Source: Romanomermis culicivorax
Taxonomy: Eukaryota > Nematoda > Enoplea > Mermithida > Mermithidae
Length of the DNA: 64,000 bases
Direction of reading: 5' to 3'
NCBI GenBank assembly: GCA_963922205.1
Contig: CAWUHX010000064.1
Coordinates: 806,001-870,000, forward strand
Shown here piece by piece: positions 1 through 14,400 of the stretch. The notes beneath the pieces were generated by a model that had not been told where the DNA came from, searched no databases, and was given only the letters and a program-made list of their open reading frames with translations. Numbering within the stretch: the stretch's first letter is position 1; the number at the start of each line of letters is the position of its first letter. A program made the position numbers and the translations under genes.

Positions 1-2337
1 GCAAATTTCGAACCATCATTTTACAGTCAATGACGAGACGTAGAATTTACGAATGAATCCATACCACACTATCACAAGGATTAGCTCCAAAAATCAACAA
101 ATTTGGGCATCAATCGACATATCTCGTTGGGGAAATACTCAAAAACATGATTTAAAGTACATATCCCTAGTTTTGAGCATGAATGTAACAGGTACCTCGG
201 AGGGCGTCTCTGATAGAAAAAATCGATTTTTTCATCAAACAGATCCGGAAAACTGTCCAAAAAATAGTAATTTTTGTCTAAAAAAACTGTAAAAATGTAT
301 TTATGGCGCAAATTGCTGAAAAAATTCACTTTTTTGACTATGTTTTGTCCAAAAATTTACATTTTTCATCATCAAATTTACATTTTTCATTATTTTTCAC
401 ACCAAAAGTATTGGTGTTCCTATAGCTACCATATGGCAGCCATAGGATTGGAAATTCAAATGCCGTCGATTTCTGGGGGTTCCTAGAGCACTTCCCTCCA
501 ATTACATGTATGGTATTGACGCTTTTCACTGACGTCCAGCATCGCACATAGTTGGACGTTTGGGATATGCTGACCTCGTCCAGAAAGTTTTTAACGACGT
601 CCGAATAAATGCCAAAATTTCAAGGCGAGTAATATTTCTTGTTCCAAAAATTGGGCATCAATCGACAAGTCTTGTTTAGATATGGTCAAAAAATTTCATT
701 AAAAATTATGTATCTATAATTTTGGTGGAGATAGGAGTAGAAGTTTCTGAAGAATTTGGGAGACCTTCTCGAAATTTTATTTGCTTTTGATATATGTCCG
801 ACAAACTTTTTTCGTCGAGGTTCAGTATTTGCCTTCAGAATTTGAAACTCTTCGACCACTGAACCAAAGTTCCATGATTTTGAGGAAATCTATTTTTACC
901 TTTAGAGTCAAGTTCTAAGAATTTTTCGGCCTTTAATGATAGTAGCCGTATGAATAACGAATTTTGTTTAGGATGTGAAATTCTATACTTTCAATGATTC
1001 TGCAAAAACTTGCAAGAGAAGTCAGACAAAACTGAGGGAGAAAGCCAAATCCGTTTTTTGATCATTCAATTTGGAGGTAGTCCCTTTCCTTGATGGGATT
1101 GTCTTTTTCCAACAAAAAACCACATTCATGGATGTAGGAGATCTTACATCCTTGATGACGATCTTGTGAATCCAAAAATCGATTCTATGGGAAAACCAAT
1201 GAGGAGCACAATATTTCAATTTCATCCATTTTTTGAACAATAGAGATCACATTATCAGTATGAAAATCAAACTTCGTGTTGTGGAAAAAATGTCTGATGA
1301 TGCGGCTATTTTACATGTTTTATGGAAACTTGTTTATTACTTGCTTATCGTTAACCCGATATGCAATTCATTTAGGGGGTGAGTTCTCAAAAATAACGGT
1401 TTTGCTCTCAAAAATTTCATAAATTTACTACCTCTGACGAAAATCACCGGAACATTTGACATTTTTCACTTTTTCAGTTCAATTCACCGTGTTTAGCTTC
1501 AAATCTGCATTTCCCGTAGGTTTTAGTCTGAGATATTAAGTTTGAACAGCTACCCTGAACCCGGTTTAATGTAGCTGGAGAAGTCCGTTCTCCGGAGAAG
1601 TTATGCTGTCAAAAAAAATCCCGTTTCGTCAACATCTCTGGTGAGGTTTAAAAATTGGGTTTTATGAAACTGTAGAAGTTCAAACTTCTCTGGAGAAGTT
1701 ATTTGTGAGTCGGAGTTCCATGAAAGCTGGAGAGCAATTTCTCTCGAGAAGTTGAGCTTTTCTGGAGAGGAGAAATAGCAAACTACTGTAAATCCACTTT
1801 TCGTGAATTTTTACAATGGAAATTTTTAGACTATTTCTGTTCTTTGGGGTCCATATTCCTGGCAGAATCTTGTCTGACCCCGTGCGGATCTTGACTGATA
1901 TCCCAAATTTCTACACTGTTTGCGTACAATTTCTACTGTCCATTAGCGATCTCTCAAAAACTACCCTCAGGCATTTATCAATTGTGAATCGACCATGTTT
2001 CTGCTGTATGTTCAGGGAAAGCTTGAAAAACTTATGTCTCTTGATAGAGGTTCAGAAAGCTATCTGCACTATGTAGTGGCCAGCTTCGGTGAACTTTCAT
2101 CGAGTCTTACAGTACGATGCTACAGTACGCGTTCAGTCTGTGTTCGTTTTTATTGCTTTTTCATCTCATCTTATCGACCGAACCAATAACGGCTAGGTCA
2201 AATGAACCCTACAGCATTAAAAAACCCATTACAATGGTTCATAAATGGTGTATTAAAGCTCAAGTTCGATGTCGGGGAAGTTTTTACGGATCAAATCATT
2301 TATTTTTTACTGTAATTTTTCGAACCATTTCTTTCAG
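1..2337. other. Non-coding stretch upstream of first recognised myosin exon
   Basis: This is AT-rich sequence with no reading frame that looks like protein. It is probably intron 1 or the 5' flank of the myosin gene. I searched for the expected N-terminal exon of a muscle myosin (a short exon with a D-P-G-W-like motif and an R-E-Q) and did not see it, so that exon is likely left of the window. Two weak internal similarities are visible: the block near 95-190 resembles the block near 645-735 (shared gggcatcaatcgaca), and 1565-1765 contains several copies of ggagaagtt in both orientations. Confidence 0.6.
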
Positions 2338-2466
2338 TTCATGTCCAGACCGTTCGACAGCAAGAAGAACGTCTGGATCCCCGACCAAGAGGAAGGTTTC
2401 ATAGCCGCCGACGTCAAAAGCACCAAAGGCGACATGGTCACCGTGGTTACGGCCAAAGGCACGGAG
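2338..2466 (+). CDS. Myosin exon 1 of those visible: SH3-like N-terminal domain
   Basis: Residues 1-43. The 3' splice site is ctttcag and the donor is gag|gtac. It encodes the [12 protein letters not shown] motif and the start of the SH3-like barrel. The frame enters at phase 0 with a Phe before the first Met, so translation probably begins on an upstream exon and not at the Met at 2341. Confidence 0.93.
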
Positions 2467-5400
2467 GTACAACAAAAATAACTGGATTTCACGAGAACGG
2501 GCAAAGAGCTCAGCTCATCGTTTCATTTCAGAAAAACGTCAAAAAAGACGACGTACAAGAAATGAATCCGCCTAAATTCGAAATGACCGAAGATATGGCT
2601 AACTTGACGTTTTTGAACGAAGCTAGCGTTTTGCACAATTTGAGGCAACGTTATTACAGCATGATGATCTACGTAAGTGGCTGTTTTATGGATGGAAAAT
2701 TCGAATCTTACTGTACGGAATGAGTCTAGAACGTTTAAGGATGCTGTAACATTCATGTTTCTAGGTCGCTACAGTAGAGCAGCTATACAATATATCTTAC
2801 AATATACGACTTTTCTTCTTCATTATCCTGAGAGATATTTGACACTTTTTGTTTCAGACTGTCAGAAAAGTCTATTTGCTTTGAAATGATACACGCAGAC
2901 ATAAATGAAAATATAGATCGGAAAAATGTATACGGTATTAAAACGCCAAATTTCCCCATCACGATGGAAAGCTGAAATCGTTCCAAACTCAGTCTGATTA
3001 TGCACTTTTAATTTGGAGAGAACTGAATCTGGCATGACACCTGTGCGTTACTCACAAAATGTTGACCATTCGACAAGGGTGTATGTGGAAATCTTCAGAC
3101 AGCTTTGACAAAAAATTATCTTCATTTACAGTAATAAGCTGTACGAGTTTTTCGTATCAAACTTATTTTCATGAAATCGCTGCATATATGAATAGCATAT
3201 TACCAAAATATTTTCTTGATGGAATATGAAGCATTCCTATAGGCAAAATGAAGACTGTTGGATGGATTTTTTTAACTTACATTCCATTAAAATCTTACAA
3301 ACTTTAACTATCTTCAGTCTAAAATTGAAAAGAATTTTCAATTACGATTTCCATTGAAAATCATCTTTGGGAAAAAGAAATATTTTTTGCGTTCGAAAAA
3401 TAATTGTTTGACCGAATTTCAAAAATAACTGTCTTGATTGAACACTGCTAGGTTAATTTTCAGAACATAATTGTCAAAAAAGACTTCAATTTGATCAATG
3501 TGACCTATAGTATGTTTTTTATAAAATGCTTCCAAATAGAAAAGTGACACAATTCACCACTGTCGCCAAAGTCGTTTATATAGCGCTCTTACAGTAAACT
3601 TTTTCACTAGAAAATTGTTGAAGGTTAAGTCAGTATGTTCACAAACTTCCAGTCCTATCTGGTTTATTGTTCATCAGCAAATCGCTAAAATCTGAAATAC
3701 TACTTTCTTTCCACTTTCATTATTTAGAAGCATTTCGAGAAAAACAAACTGTATATAGTGGGAACACCTGAAACATAACATGTTGTATCTGTGATAATAT
3801 GAATTAGATTCCAGCAATGAGATCTTGCCAGTGAAATCTTGAACAAAGCTAGGGACAATGCGAGTTTCTGGTATGTGTATTTACAAATATCATGACGGTA
3901 TTTCAAGAAATTTGGTCAAAATTTGATTATCTAGAAACGGATCAAACTTTTCATTTTTCAGACCTACTCCGGTCTTTTCTGCGTCGTCATCAATCCTTAC
4001 AAACGTTTGCCGATCTACACGGAATCGGTGATCAAAATGTATATGGGCAAACGTAGGAACGAAATGCCGCCCCACATTTTCGCCGCCACCGACGAAGCCT
4101 ACCGTAATATGTTGATCGGTGAGTGAATCACATTTTTTTCAAATCGAGCTATGCGTGCTATAGAAAATTTGGCCAGTTGGTCTTTTTGATGCAGTTTTTG
4201 ATAGCTTATGATGCAAAACAACATAACACAACAAACGAGTGGATATTTTTGAGAGGATCCTGAAAATATTAAATGCTATCCGATCAGTTGATGTTATAGG
4301 TTTTTGAACGATGAATATGCAAATCACGTGAAGGATCTTTCGGAACTCTTCTATGCAAAAGTATATCCTTCAAGACACCCTGTTTCACACGGATTTTCTC
4401 CAATATTCGAAAAAGCAAGTACCTGAAGTTTCGTGATATTACGATCACAAAGTTATTAAACAGATCTTGATATTGCATACTGTCAGAGGTCCCCAAGGTC
4501 AGATTTGTCAGGTAGGGGTAAAGTTGAAAATTTTGGGGGGTAGTGTAGCTAAATGTTCACTAAACACTTCATTTTGTCTCAAAATTATACAACCAGTGAT
4601 CAATTTTTAGGGCTTTAGGTCGCCCCTCATACCCCTCCCTATGGGGCCGTCTGCATACTGCATTTATCACGTGCTCTACAGTAAAAATGATTGCTAACAA
4701 CGATAAAGAATTTTTCTACAAAAGAAACTTGAAAAAACCTATAATAACCACTTTTCAAAAGTTTTCTGATCTTCACTGTTGAAATTTTTACACCTAGATC
4801 GCGAAAATCAATCGATTTTGATCACCGGCGAATCCGGAGCCGGCAAGACAGAAAATACGAAAAAGGTCATCGCCTATTTTGCCATTGTTGGCGCCACGCA
4901 AGCCGCCATGGCCTCGACCGGTAAACCATCCGACGTTAAAGAAAAGAAGCACGTAAGTCTGGAAATGAACATTTTAGAGTACGATTCGACGTCTGCAAGC
5001 AACTTAATTCTTAGTGAGCCGTGAGCTTGAAAAATTTTCGAGAAAATCCCTAAAATAAAAAAATCGCTAAAACTTTAAGATGCATCGCAAAAAATCAAGA
5101 TGTAAGAGTTTTTCGATGTTCGGCTTTCTTTTCAAGTGCATGACAATTTTTTCAAGTGCGTGACATTTTTTCAACATAATCTTGAAAAAAATCAAGATGA
5201 GCAGCACATCAAAAGATGAAAATTTCAGGAACTAGCCAATCAAAGGCGTTGCCCCGCCTCCTATGTCTATATATGCGGGAATCCTTCAAACTGAATTTCT
5301 GAGGTCACGGCTTGTTGGCAGAAAGCCCCATTGGTTTTTACGGGGAGTGGAAGAGGAGGAAGTTTATTTAGCATGGGGAATTGAATAGACATATTGGTTT

Positions 5401-8400
5401 TTCATAAAAAATTTTATTTTCCGAAATTTTTCAGAAAAACGACAGAATTGCTTGTTTTTACCCAAAATGCACTTTTGTCGGATTCCTAAACATGTAGGAA
5501 GGCCTCAGAACAGTCGGAATAGTTCAAAAGTTTGATTACTCTCCAGAATTTCTGCATTTTGGGTGAAAAACAAGCGTTTTTGATGTTTTTCTAAAAAATC
5601 TTGAAAAATAAAAATTTTTGTGAATGACCAATACGTCCATCGTATTTTCCGTCCAAAATAACCCTTCTCCGCCACCCCTGTAAAAATCAAAGACGCCCTC
5701 TGCCAGCATGCCGTGGCCTCAGAAATCCAGTTTGAAGGGTTCCCGTGGGGTGGAACAACGCTCCTGATTGGCTAGTTTCATAAATTGTCAGCGTCTGATG
5801 TGCCAACTGCCGCTCATCTTGATTTTCTTTCAAAATACTATTGATTTTTTCATGGTGACATCTTGATTTTTTAAAGATGAAATCTTGATCTTTTTCAAGA
5901 TTGTCTTGAAAAAAATACGATGCACTAGAAAAATTGCGATACACTTGAAAAGAAAGTCGAACGTCGAAAAACTCTCACATCTTGATTTTTTGCGTTGCAT
6001 CTTGATAGAATTTTGTGCATTATGTTCGAAGGTAACGATTTTTTTTTAGCAACCCTTCTCGTATTGCGTAATCTACAACAGGAATCAGGTCAAAGTTTAC
6101 TGAACTTTTACTGGCTGTTAAAACTCGTAATTAGTATATATATTTTTCATTTAACGACGAAAACTTATCAAAATTAGCGCCACGCGCAAAATCGATTACA
6201 AAAAAAGTTCTCTGCAAAAATCTTCAGCCCAAAAAATTTTGAGTGTCAGTTGAATAGGGTCACAAAGTTTCAGGCCTTTGCGACATGTGGTCAGGCAAGA
6301 AACGGCAAAGCTGGGAATTGCTAAGCATTTCAAGAAAAACAGACTATAGATCAGCAACACATTTTATAAAAGCAGAAAATAACAGAAATGTTTCACAAAG
6401 AACGTGAGGTAAAGAACTCTGAACACTACCGTAGAATCCAGTACGGGCTTTCAAAAATATCAAGAACTAGAATATGTGTAACTTACTGCATCAAAGTGCA
6501 CTGTGAGAAAAAAAACTAGTCGGACAAGCGGAATTGCATGTCATAGACGCCATAGTCATATATTTACGAGGCAAAATTCAGCCTTCTGACTGTTTGTTTT
6601 CCTGCCCCGTAGGATGTTCCAGGCGCGATAAAAAATATGGCATATTTCAAAAATTTTCATGATCCACCAGCACGATGCCAGTAAAAGTCACGTCCGTAAT
6701 AAAGACATTATGCAGAAAGTTGTGAAAATGATCTTCAGAGAGTACAGTATTTCAAATGTTGAAAAATTCACGGAAACGGAATTTACAAATCAAGCATATC
6801 AATTTCCAATATCCATATCTTTGTTTCCAAGCTACATTGCAAGCACTGTTGAATGTGGAGCTTTCAAACGCTTTGAACAAAAACGCTTTCGCTAAAATCA
6901 AAATTCAGGTCCTTTGCCTTGAAACTGTGCAATGTGCAAGGTGGACGAGTGATATGGTAGAATACAAAAGTAGCAAGGTATCCCAACTTCGGTTTGACAT
7001 TGAAGAATGTTTTACTAATAATTCTGCCTAGCTTGATTTCACAAATATGTGAAGACTTAGAATTTCCGCATGTGAAAAATCCATCTTTCCAATTGTTTTT
7101 GATCCAGGCAATTTTTTTTGTACCGCACAATGAAGATTGTGGTGTAAGCAATATTTGAACAATGATCAAGTTTTATTAGCATGAATTAGAATCAGAAGTG
7201 ATAGTTGAAGTTGACGTTATAAAAAACTGTAGAAACATCGTACTCCGTATTTCGTACTTTCGAATTCGAAAAAATATGCGAAAATGATTTTTATAAACTA
7301 CACTATACAGTGTACTACACATTAAAAATCTATGATTTCTCGAAAATGCTAACTTAACGATCGAACACTTTTGACGCTAAATTTCCTTTCCAGGCTACTT
7401 TGGAAGAACAAATCGTGCAAACCAACCCGGCTTTAGAAGCTTTCGGTAACGCTAAAACTGTCCGCAACAACAATTCGTCTCGTTTCGGCAAATTTATCCG
7501 CACCTATTTCAGCGCCGTTGGTAAATTGGCCGGCGGTGATATCGAACATTGTAAGTTTTTTCGGGATGACCGAAATTTGGGACATGATCCGAATTTTTGA
7601 TTTTTTTCTAATTTCTGAATTTTTCGTCATTGTTCAGATTTGTTGGAAAAATCTCGCGTCATCCGTCAAGCGCCGGGCGAACGTTGTTTCCACATTTTCT
7701 ATCAAATTATGTCCGGTCAAGATCCGAATTTGAGGAGTAAATACTCATTAGCTGGATTACTGTATAGGATATCAGCTGTGTGAGAACAGTGCTTTTGAAA
7801 ACTTTGGAAACCTGCACAATCTTTCGCATGTAAAAAATCGAATAATACACTGATTTAGATAAAAAATTTACCATTCTGATTAGTATGAAATCTCCTATAG
7901 AACCGTGTAGATATGGTTTTAGCAAATGGAGCCTGAAGCAGTATTATTAAAAAATTTCGCACTAGTTTACGTATAGAAATTTCATATACGTAATTCAATG
8001 GAAAAATTAGATTTTTTGTGATAACTGTTATTATGTACATCAGTAGCAGAAGTTTGTCACGTCACGTCTACTATCTTGTATTATTCAAATTTTTTAATTT
8101 GCATGCATTTTATGAAGAAAATACTAGAGATGGCATCAAGTAAACCAGAAAAATCAGCTAGAAATCAACAATTTTTCATAAATTGATATAAAACAACAGA
8201 AAACATATAGATTTCGAGAACTAGAATTCCAGAATCAAACAAATAACCAAAATTTTGACCCTTCAACCATCAAAAACTCTCGAAATTGCATAGTACTCCC
8301 CATGATGTGTCATATCAAGCCTTCAGGTTCAGAGACACTGTTATCAGGATTCTTCACTGACGTTTATATACTGTGGATGTGATGTCGGAAGAAGATGCGC

Positions 8401-11400
8401 ATTATACATAACATTCATTCCTGAGATCTGCATGGTAATTTTACATTAAAAGTCTGACGGATTACTGTATTAAAGAGCCAAAAATTGTTTTCCTGCCACG
8501 TCATCAGTTCTATGTGAATTTAGACCACCGAAACTAATTTTCTCATGCTCAATTTTTTCAGAACGTTTATTGCTCAACAACGAATTGAAATATTATCATT
8601 TTTGTTCACAAGCCGAATTGACAATCGAAGGAGTCGACGATAAGGAGGAATTCAAGATCACTGATGTGAGATTTGCGTGAAAAATTGATTCATGAAAAAA
8701 AACAAACAGATTTGACATATATAAAACCAAAATCACGACTCTGAGGATATTAATCTTAGAAATTCAAGAGGATTATTCTCATAAGTAAAGAATTGATCCA
8801 TGAACATGGAATAAATTTAACTATAGTTAATCACGACCAGATCAACGATTTGATTTGCTATGTAGAAAATTGAGTCATGAAAGTATCAGAAATATGACGT
8901 CAGCAAGAGCATTATCAAAATCATCAGAGAATCTAATCTTTCTAACGTCAAATATTCTTAGTCTCATGTTTACCATTCCATTTGTAGGACGCGTTCAGGA
9001 TCATGGCCTTTTCCGACGACGAACGAGAGAACTTGTACAAATTGGTAGCCGGTATCATGCACATGGGCGAAATGAAATTCAAACAACGACCCAGGGAAGA
9101 GCAGGCCGAAGTTGACAACACATTGGGTAAGAAACTTGCGAATCAGCGTATTAGTCACTACGGCTGCTTTAATATTGTGAATTACTGTAAGCTTACTGTA
9201 TAGTAAAACGTACTCGCTTATAAAATTCAGACGCCGAAAATGCTTGCAAGCTGTTCAACATTAATCACGAGGAATTCGTCAAAGCTTTGTTGAAACCGAG
9301 AGTACGCGTCGGCAACGAATGGGTCAACAAGGGTCAAAATTTGGAACAGGTAAGTTAAGCATTGTTGGTAAGGTTGTTGAATATAGTAAGAATGAGCCAT
9401 GACAATTTTCTTAGTGAGAACTCTAGCAGTATGTAGAATCAAAAGTAGTTGAAACATAACACATCAGTGAATAGTGGGCTGTTTGGCCCACAATGGTTAA
9501 GCATAGGGGCTCGGGACATGTGTGGGATGGTCGGACGGGAGTGGTCGTCATCTATTGGAATTGGAAGGAGAAGGTGAACTGGTAAACGGGTGTTGAACGG
9601 ATGTACGGGCACGTGGCAGCTGCACAAGTGCTAATGCACAGACCCAACTCGCAACGTTCGTCCGATTCTTACATCAGGAATATGCAGCTACAGTAAACCT
9701 TCACCTACCGTATGAGACCTATGCACTCTAGTATTAATAATTCACTTGAATTAACAGTATGCAAATGGTTCAAAACTAAAAAACTGCAGTTTCGACCATA
9801 CACATATCTTATCTTTCATATCTACTTAAGCATTTTATTGCATCACACACCTATGTTGATTATAATCAAGTTTTTTTATTTTTAATTCATTTTCACTCAT
9901 ACCACCAAGCCATATTTTCGCATATTTCAGATTATTTTTAGCCAAAATTGACTATTTCTGAACATAATTTATAAGCATTTCTGCATATTTTGTGCCGAAA
10001 ATTGCCAGTTTTATGGCAACTTTTTCGTTTTTTATCCATCTCGATCATATTTCCCACTACTTTACGGCGTTTTCCACCATAAATGAATAATTTTCCTCTC
10101 GGTTTTATCAATTTTTTGCAATTCTACTCATGCCCACTCCTTCCTTCGATCAACCCACAGTTAAAGATAACCCTTGACCGTCCAGCTCACACCTTTCCCG
10201 CGCCCTGCAATTATCCTTGATCAACCGCGGTTCAATATTTCGATGAAAAAATTCCTAATTAAGATAGATGAGTTATCACAGATTTTTTCTTTGATAGTAC
10301 CTCGGGTTATAACCCTAACAGAAAGTTTATGAATCATCAAGTTTGATGCTAGTATTCCTACGAATTAAAAATAAATAAAAGGTAGAACTTTTCATTCTAT
10401 GGTAGTCAATACCAAAGCACTCAATTTTAATCAGGTCTCGATTTTTGGCTAAAAAGGCCGGAATTGAGAACTAAGAACACGGTTACTGTAGGTTTCTGAA
10501 TCGGTTTGTGAAGAAAGGCAGCAGAATCCAAACTGGATTGTCGCACCTGATAATATAGTGTAGGAAGTTGTGACTGACAGCCGAAAGCAATATTTTGCGA
10601 TAAATATACATTACGTCTTAGTTGCTGCTCAACAGTACGAGTTTTCGGCGAGAAAAGCACCGAAACCACATAAACTACCAGCTAAGATAGCGCAAACTTT
10701 CGAATTGATATACTTTTTTTGAGACGCAAGTTCATTACGACGCATGGACATTAGGAGTTAGAACGAAAAAATTAGGACACATCACATAAGAACGCAAAGA
10801 TATTATGACGCAAGGACGTTAAGACGCAAGGGCATAATGATGCAAGGCATTAATACGTACGTAAGGATATTAGGATGTAGAAATTATGACGCTGGGGTTT
10901 AGGACGCAGGACATTAGGACGCAAGGAAATCTATAAGACAATTTTCCTTGTACGCCAGTGCTGATGGCACTTTTTAGAATTATATCCTTCTCATGGCATA
11001 GTGTGATTTTTGCTACTTTGAGCACAGGAGTAAGAGAGGTACGGGTGCGGGACCCAGGTCTTGGATATCTCTCCCACCCCGTTTTTTGGATCCCCACAAT
11101 AATTTTGAAAATCCCTGTCCCAGTTTTCTTTGAAATTTTAAGAATATAGTTGCAATTTTTAGATATTTTTTGCCTTATTCTAAGTGTTTAGCTCTTCGAA
11201 AAATATGATCAAAGTGCTTTAAAACTTTGTTTCAACTCTTCTCAGTAGGCCTTTTCATTTTTAACCGAAAAAAATTGAACTGTTTCTTAAATAATTTCAA
11301 GATTTTTATTCGAAATTTCCCCTAAAGCATCTAAATTCTGAAGATTTCTTGGCTTTTTCAACAATATTGTAACTTTCAATGCACAGTATTATACATTTTA

Positions 11401-14400
11401 CTAAATTTCTGGGCCACTTTATGGCCATTTTGTTATGTTGAGGAAATTTTTTTGGATAGTAAGAAATTTTTGCAAATAGTTGCAATCCTGAAGGGATCAG
11501 CCAACATTACGCTGGGGGGTCAGCCAGGGTGCTGCTCGGGGTCGGGACTACCAGCAAAACCTCTATCCAAGAACATATACCCAAGGCCTAAGCCTATGCC
11601 AGTGGTGTCTTTAGTTCTGCATCCTAATGATCCGCGTTCTAGTGACCCCTCAAGTGATACAACATGATATTTTTATTCAAGAAAAAATTGAACTGCTTCG
11701 ACACGAGTTTTCCGAACTAGTCGACTTTTTTTACCAAGAAAGATAATATTTGTTGAGATATTTCTGATAACTTGAGTCATGCGAAAAATGAACAACAAAG
11801 AAAGTTTGTTTCTGTAAGCAGTCATTAGAGCAATAAAGTAGAGTAAAAAAAAAACAAACAACTGTAGGTAGATTATTTGAGAAACAGGACCAGAATATTG
11901 TACCTCGATCGGTTGCTTCATTATACATTTTTTGAGCTGTCATTTTACGAATAGATTATGGGATTATTTCTCCAATTGAACTTTTTCCCTCCAGGTCCAT
12001 TGGGCCGTCGGCGCCCTGGCCAAAGCCATCTACGCCCGTATGTTCTTGTGGCTCATCCGGCGTTGCAACAAAACGTTGGACGTTTCGTCGACGGATCGGC
12101 GCTTTTTCATCGGCGTTTTGGACATTGCCGGTTTCGAAATTTTCGACTTCAACTCGTTCGAACAACAATGGATCAATTTCGTCAACGAACGTTTGCAACA
12201 ATTTTTCAACCACCACATGTTCGTTTTGGAGCAAGAAGAGTACAAACGGGAGGGTATTCAATGGGAATTTATCGATTTCGGTTTGGATTTGCAGGCTTGC
12301 ATTGAGCTGATCGAAAAAGTGAGAAGAATTTGAATAAAAATTGAAACGAGCTTCAGATGTTTCAAAATAGATTTATATAAAAATATGAAAAATATGCCTC
12401 GTTGCGTTGTACTCATTTGTTAACTGCATCATCGGATAGCACTAGTTATTTTGAGAGACGTGAGGCTTTGAAGCTTGAACGCACTACATGAAGCTACATT
12501 TTCCGAAAAAAATGATCAACTTTGAATTTAGTTTATTCAGTGAATACTCAACTGATTGCAATATGCTTCATACCATTTGGTAGCTTACTCATTTTACTGC
12601 AAATTGGTGCATATTTTTGAGCGTGGTTCACGAATCTTTGTCAAATAACACAGAACTCGTTCTCCCGAAAGTTTCGGAAAAATTTCTGCGTTTCAACCGT
12701 TAGGCTTAATTAACTTTTCATGCTGATTTCAATAAAGCGAAAATTATGATTATAGCTAAAAAATTAAACGATATACGCTCGATTTTCCAAAAGCTAAAAC
12801 TTCAACTTTTATGATTCTTATTCGCCGAACGCTTTTTATTTACAAAGTACAGAAAATATATAAATAGAAACAAAATATTAATAACTAACACAACTTGATT
12901 ATTCACATTAAATTTTATTCAAATATCAACACAAGCGTAAATATATTTTCACAAACAAATAAACAAGTTAAAAGACAAATACAAACACAAATACGAGCAA
13001 TCCTCTTTTGTTTTAGGAAATCGAGTGTATGTCGTTCAATTTTTTGGCTACGATAATAATTCTTGCACCAATGGAATTAGAATAAATAGCTAAATAAGTA
13101 ATTAGAGTAAATATCACAAATTCCACCTGAAAATTTTTATTAAAAACGTCATTAATAGTTGTAAATTGCTCATTAAAGGTTATAAACCGACCGTAGTTCT
13201 CTGTTATTAAATAAAGATCCATAAAACAAATTCGCCAAAAATATGCACCATTTTATAAGAAAATGATCGAGCTGTCAACTGGTGTCAAGTGTGTTGTAAC
13301 TTATCAAATATTCATTTCATGTGCTTAATTCAAAGTTGATCAATTTTTGCGGAAAATTGAACTTCAAGTGCGTCTAAGCTTCTGATCCGCAGTGTAGTTG
13401 AGAATTTTAATTGAGATTTATACTCTGTGGGAAATGACAGAAGGCCAATTTGAAAAATATACTTTTAAAGCCAAAAAATTGTATCGCAGATTTAATCGGC
13501 CATTGGCCTAATCAAAACTTGCTATGGCAAAAAGCCAATTACTCACCAATGACTAATAGAAGATCAAAGTCGAATTGATGTCAGCGAAGAGTCAAAAAAT
13601 GGAATCGAAAAAAATTATTTCCTGTAAAAAATAATCAATCATAATCAAAAATAATTAGGACAATATATGAATCGTAAGTGTGCTTGTGCATATGTGTCGT
13701 CAAGAGTGTGATATTAATTTAATTTATCAAAATTTCTTGCGACAATCATTCCACTTATTGTTAAAATTATAAAATAATTTCGCACACCAAGGTCTAGTGT
13801 TCTCGTGACCTGTCAGCCTAACACGTTGGACATAGTTTAAATTTGGATTGTGGTTCCAGTGGTTCAGAACAGATATAAGATAAAGCTGGTATAGTCGTTA
13901 GATGACTCTAATATAGATCCTTAATAACAACAGTTTTTTGTAAAATAACAACTATAGCTCAGTTTTTTCTCGTCTTTGTGCTTGATTCAGCCACAGGTTG
14001 AGCAACGGCATGAAACTCTCATAATGTTTTTAATGACCTAAGAAAAAGCACCAGTAACTCCATAAAGGCCTCGATGCAAACAAAATTTCCATCAGAGACG
14101 ACATTTTCCAGATGGGAGGGTCTAGAAACAAAAATTTAGAGGTAGGATAAGATTGAGGCACTAAGATCTGATTTTTCGAACATGTTTTGTCACCCTGACA
14201 TATTCAATACCAATGATATCCTGACGCAATTAATATTCAGATTAATGTATTCTGATAATCGTGTGAAAAATTTTCCATCCAGGACATGTTTTTCACGATT
14301 TTGAGGAAATCTACGGCTCCAACAGTTCAACATTGATCTTACCGGAGCTAGATAGTTACCTCTAAAATTCTTTGCACAGTGGCAACTAGAGTTTGAATCT

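Noticed and set aside
2117-2404. 95-codon frame overlapping the first myosin exon, with a hydrophobic start
   Set aside because: It runs in a different frame through a confirmed exon and splice site, so it is a shadow.
4953-7393. Alternative (mutually exclusive) myosin exons in long introns, as in insect Mhc
   Set aside because: I looked for second copies of exon motifs in the large introns and found only repeats.
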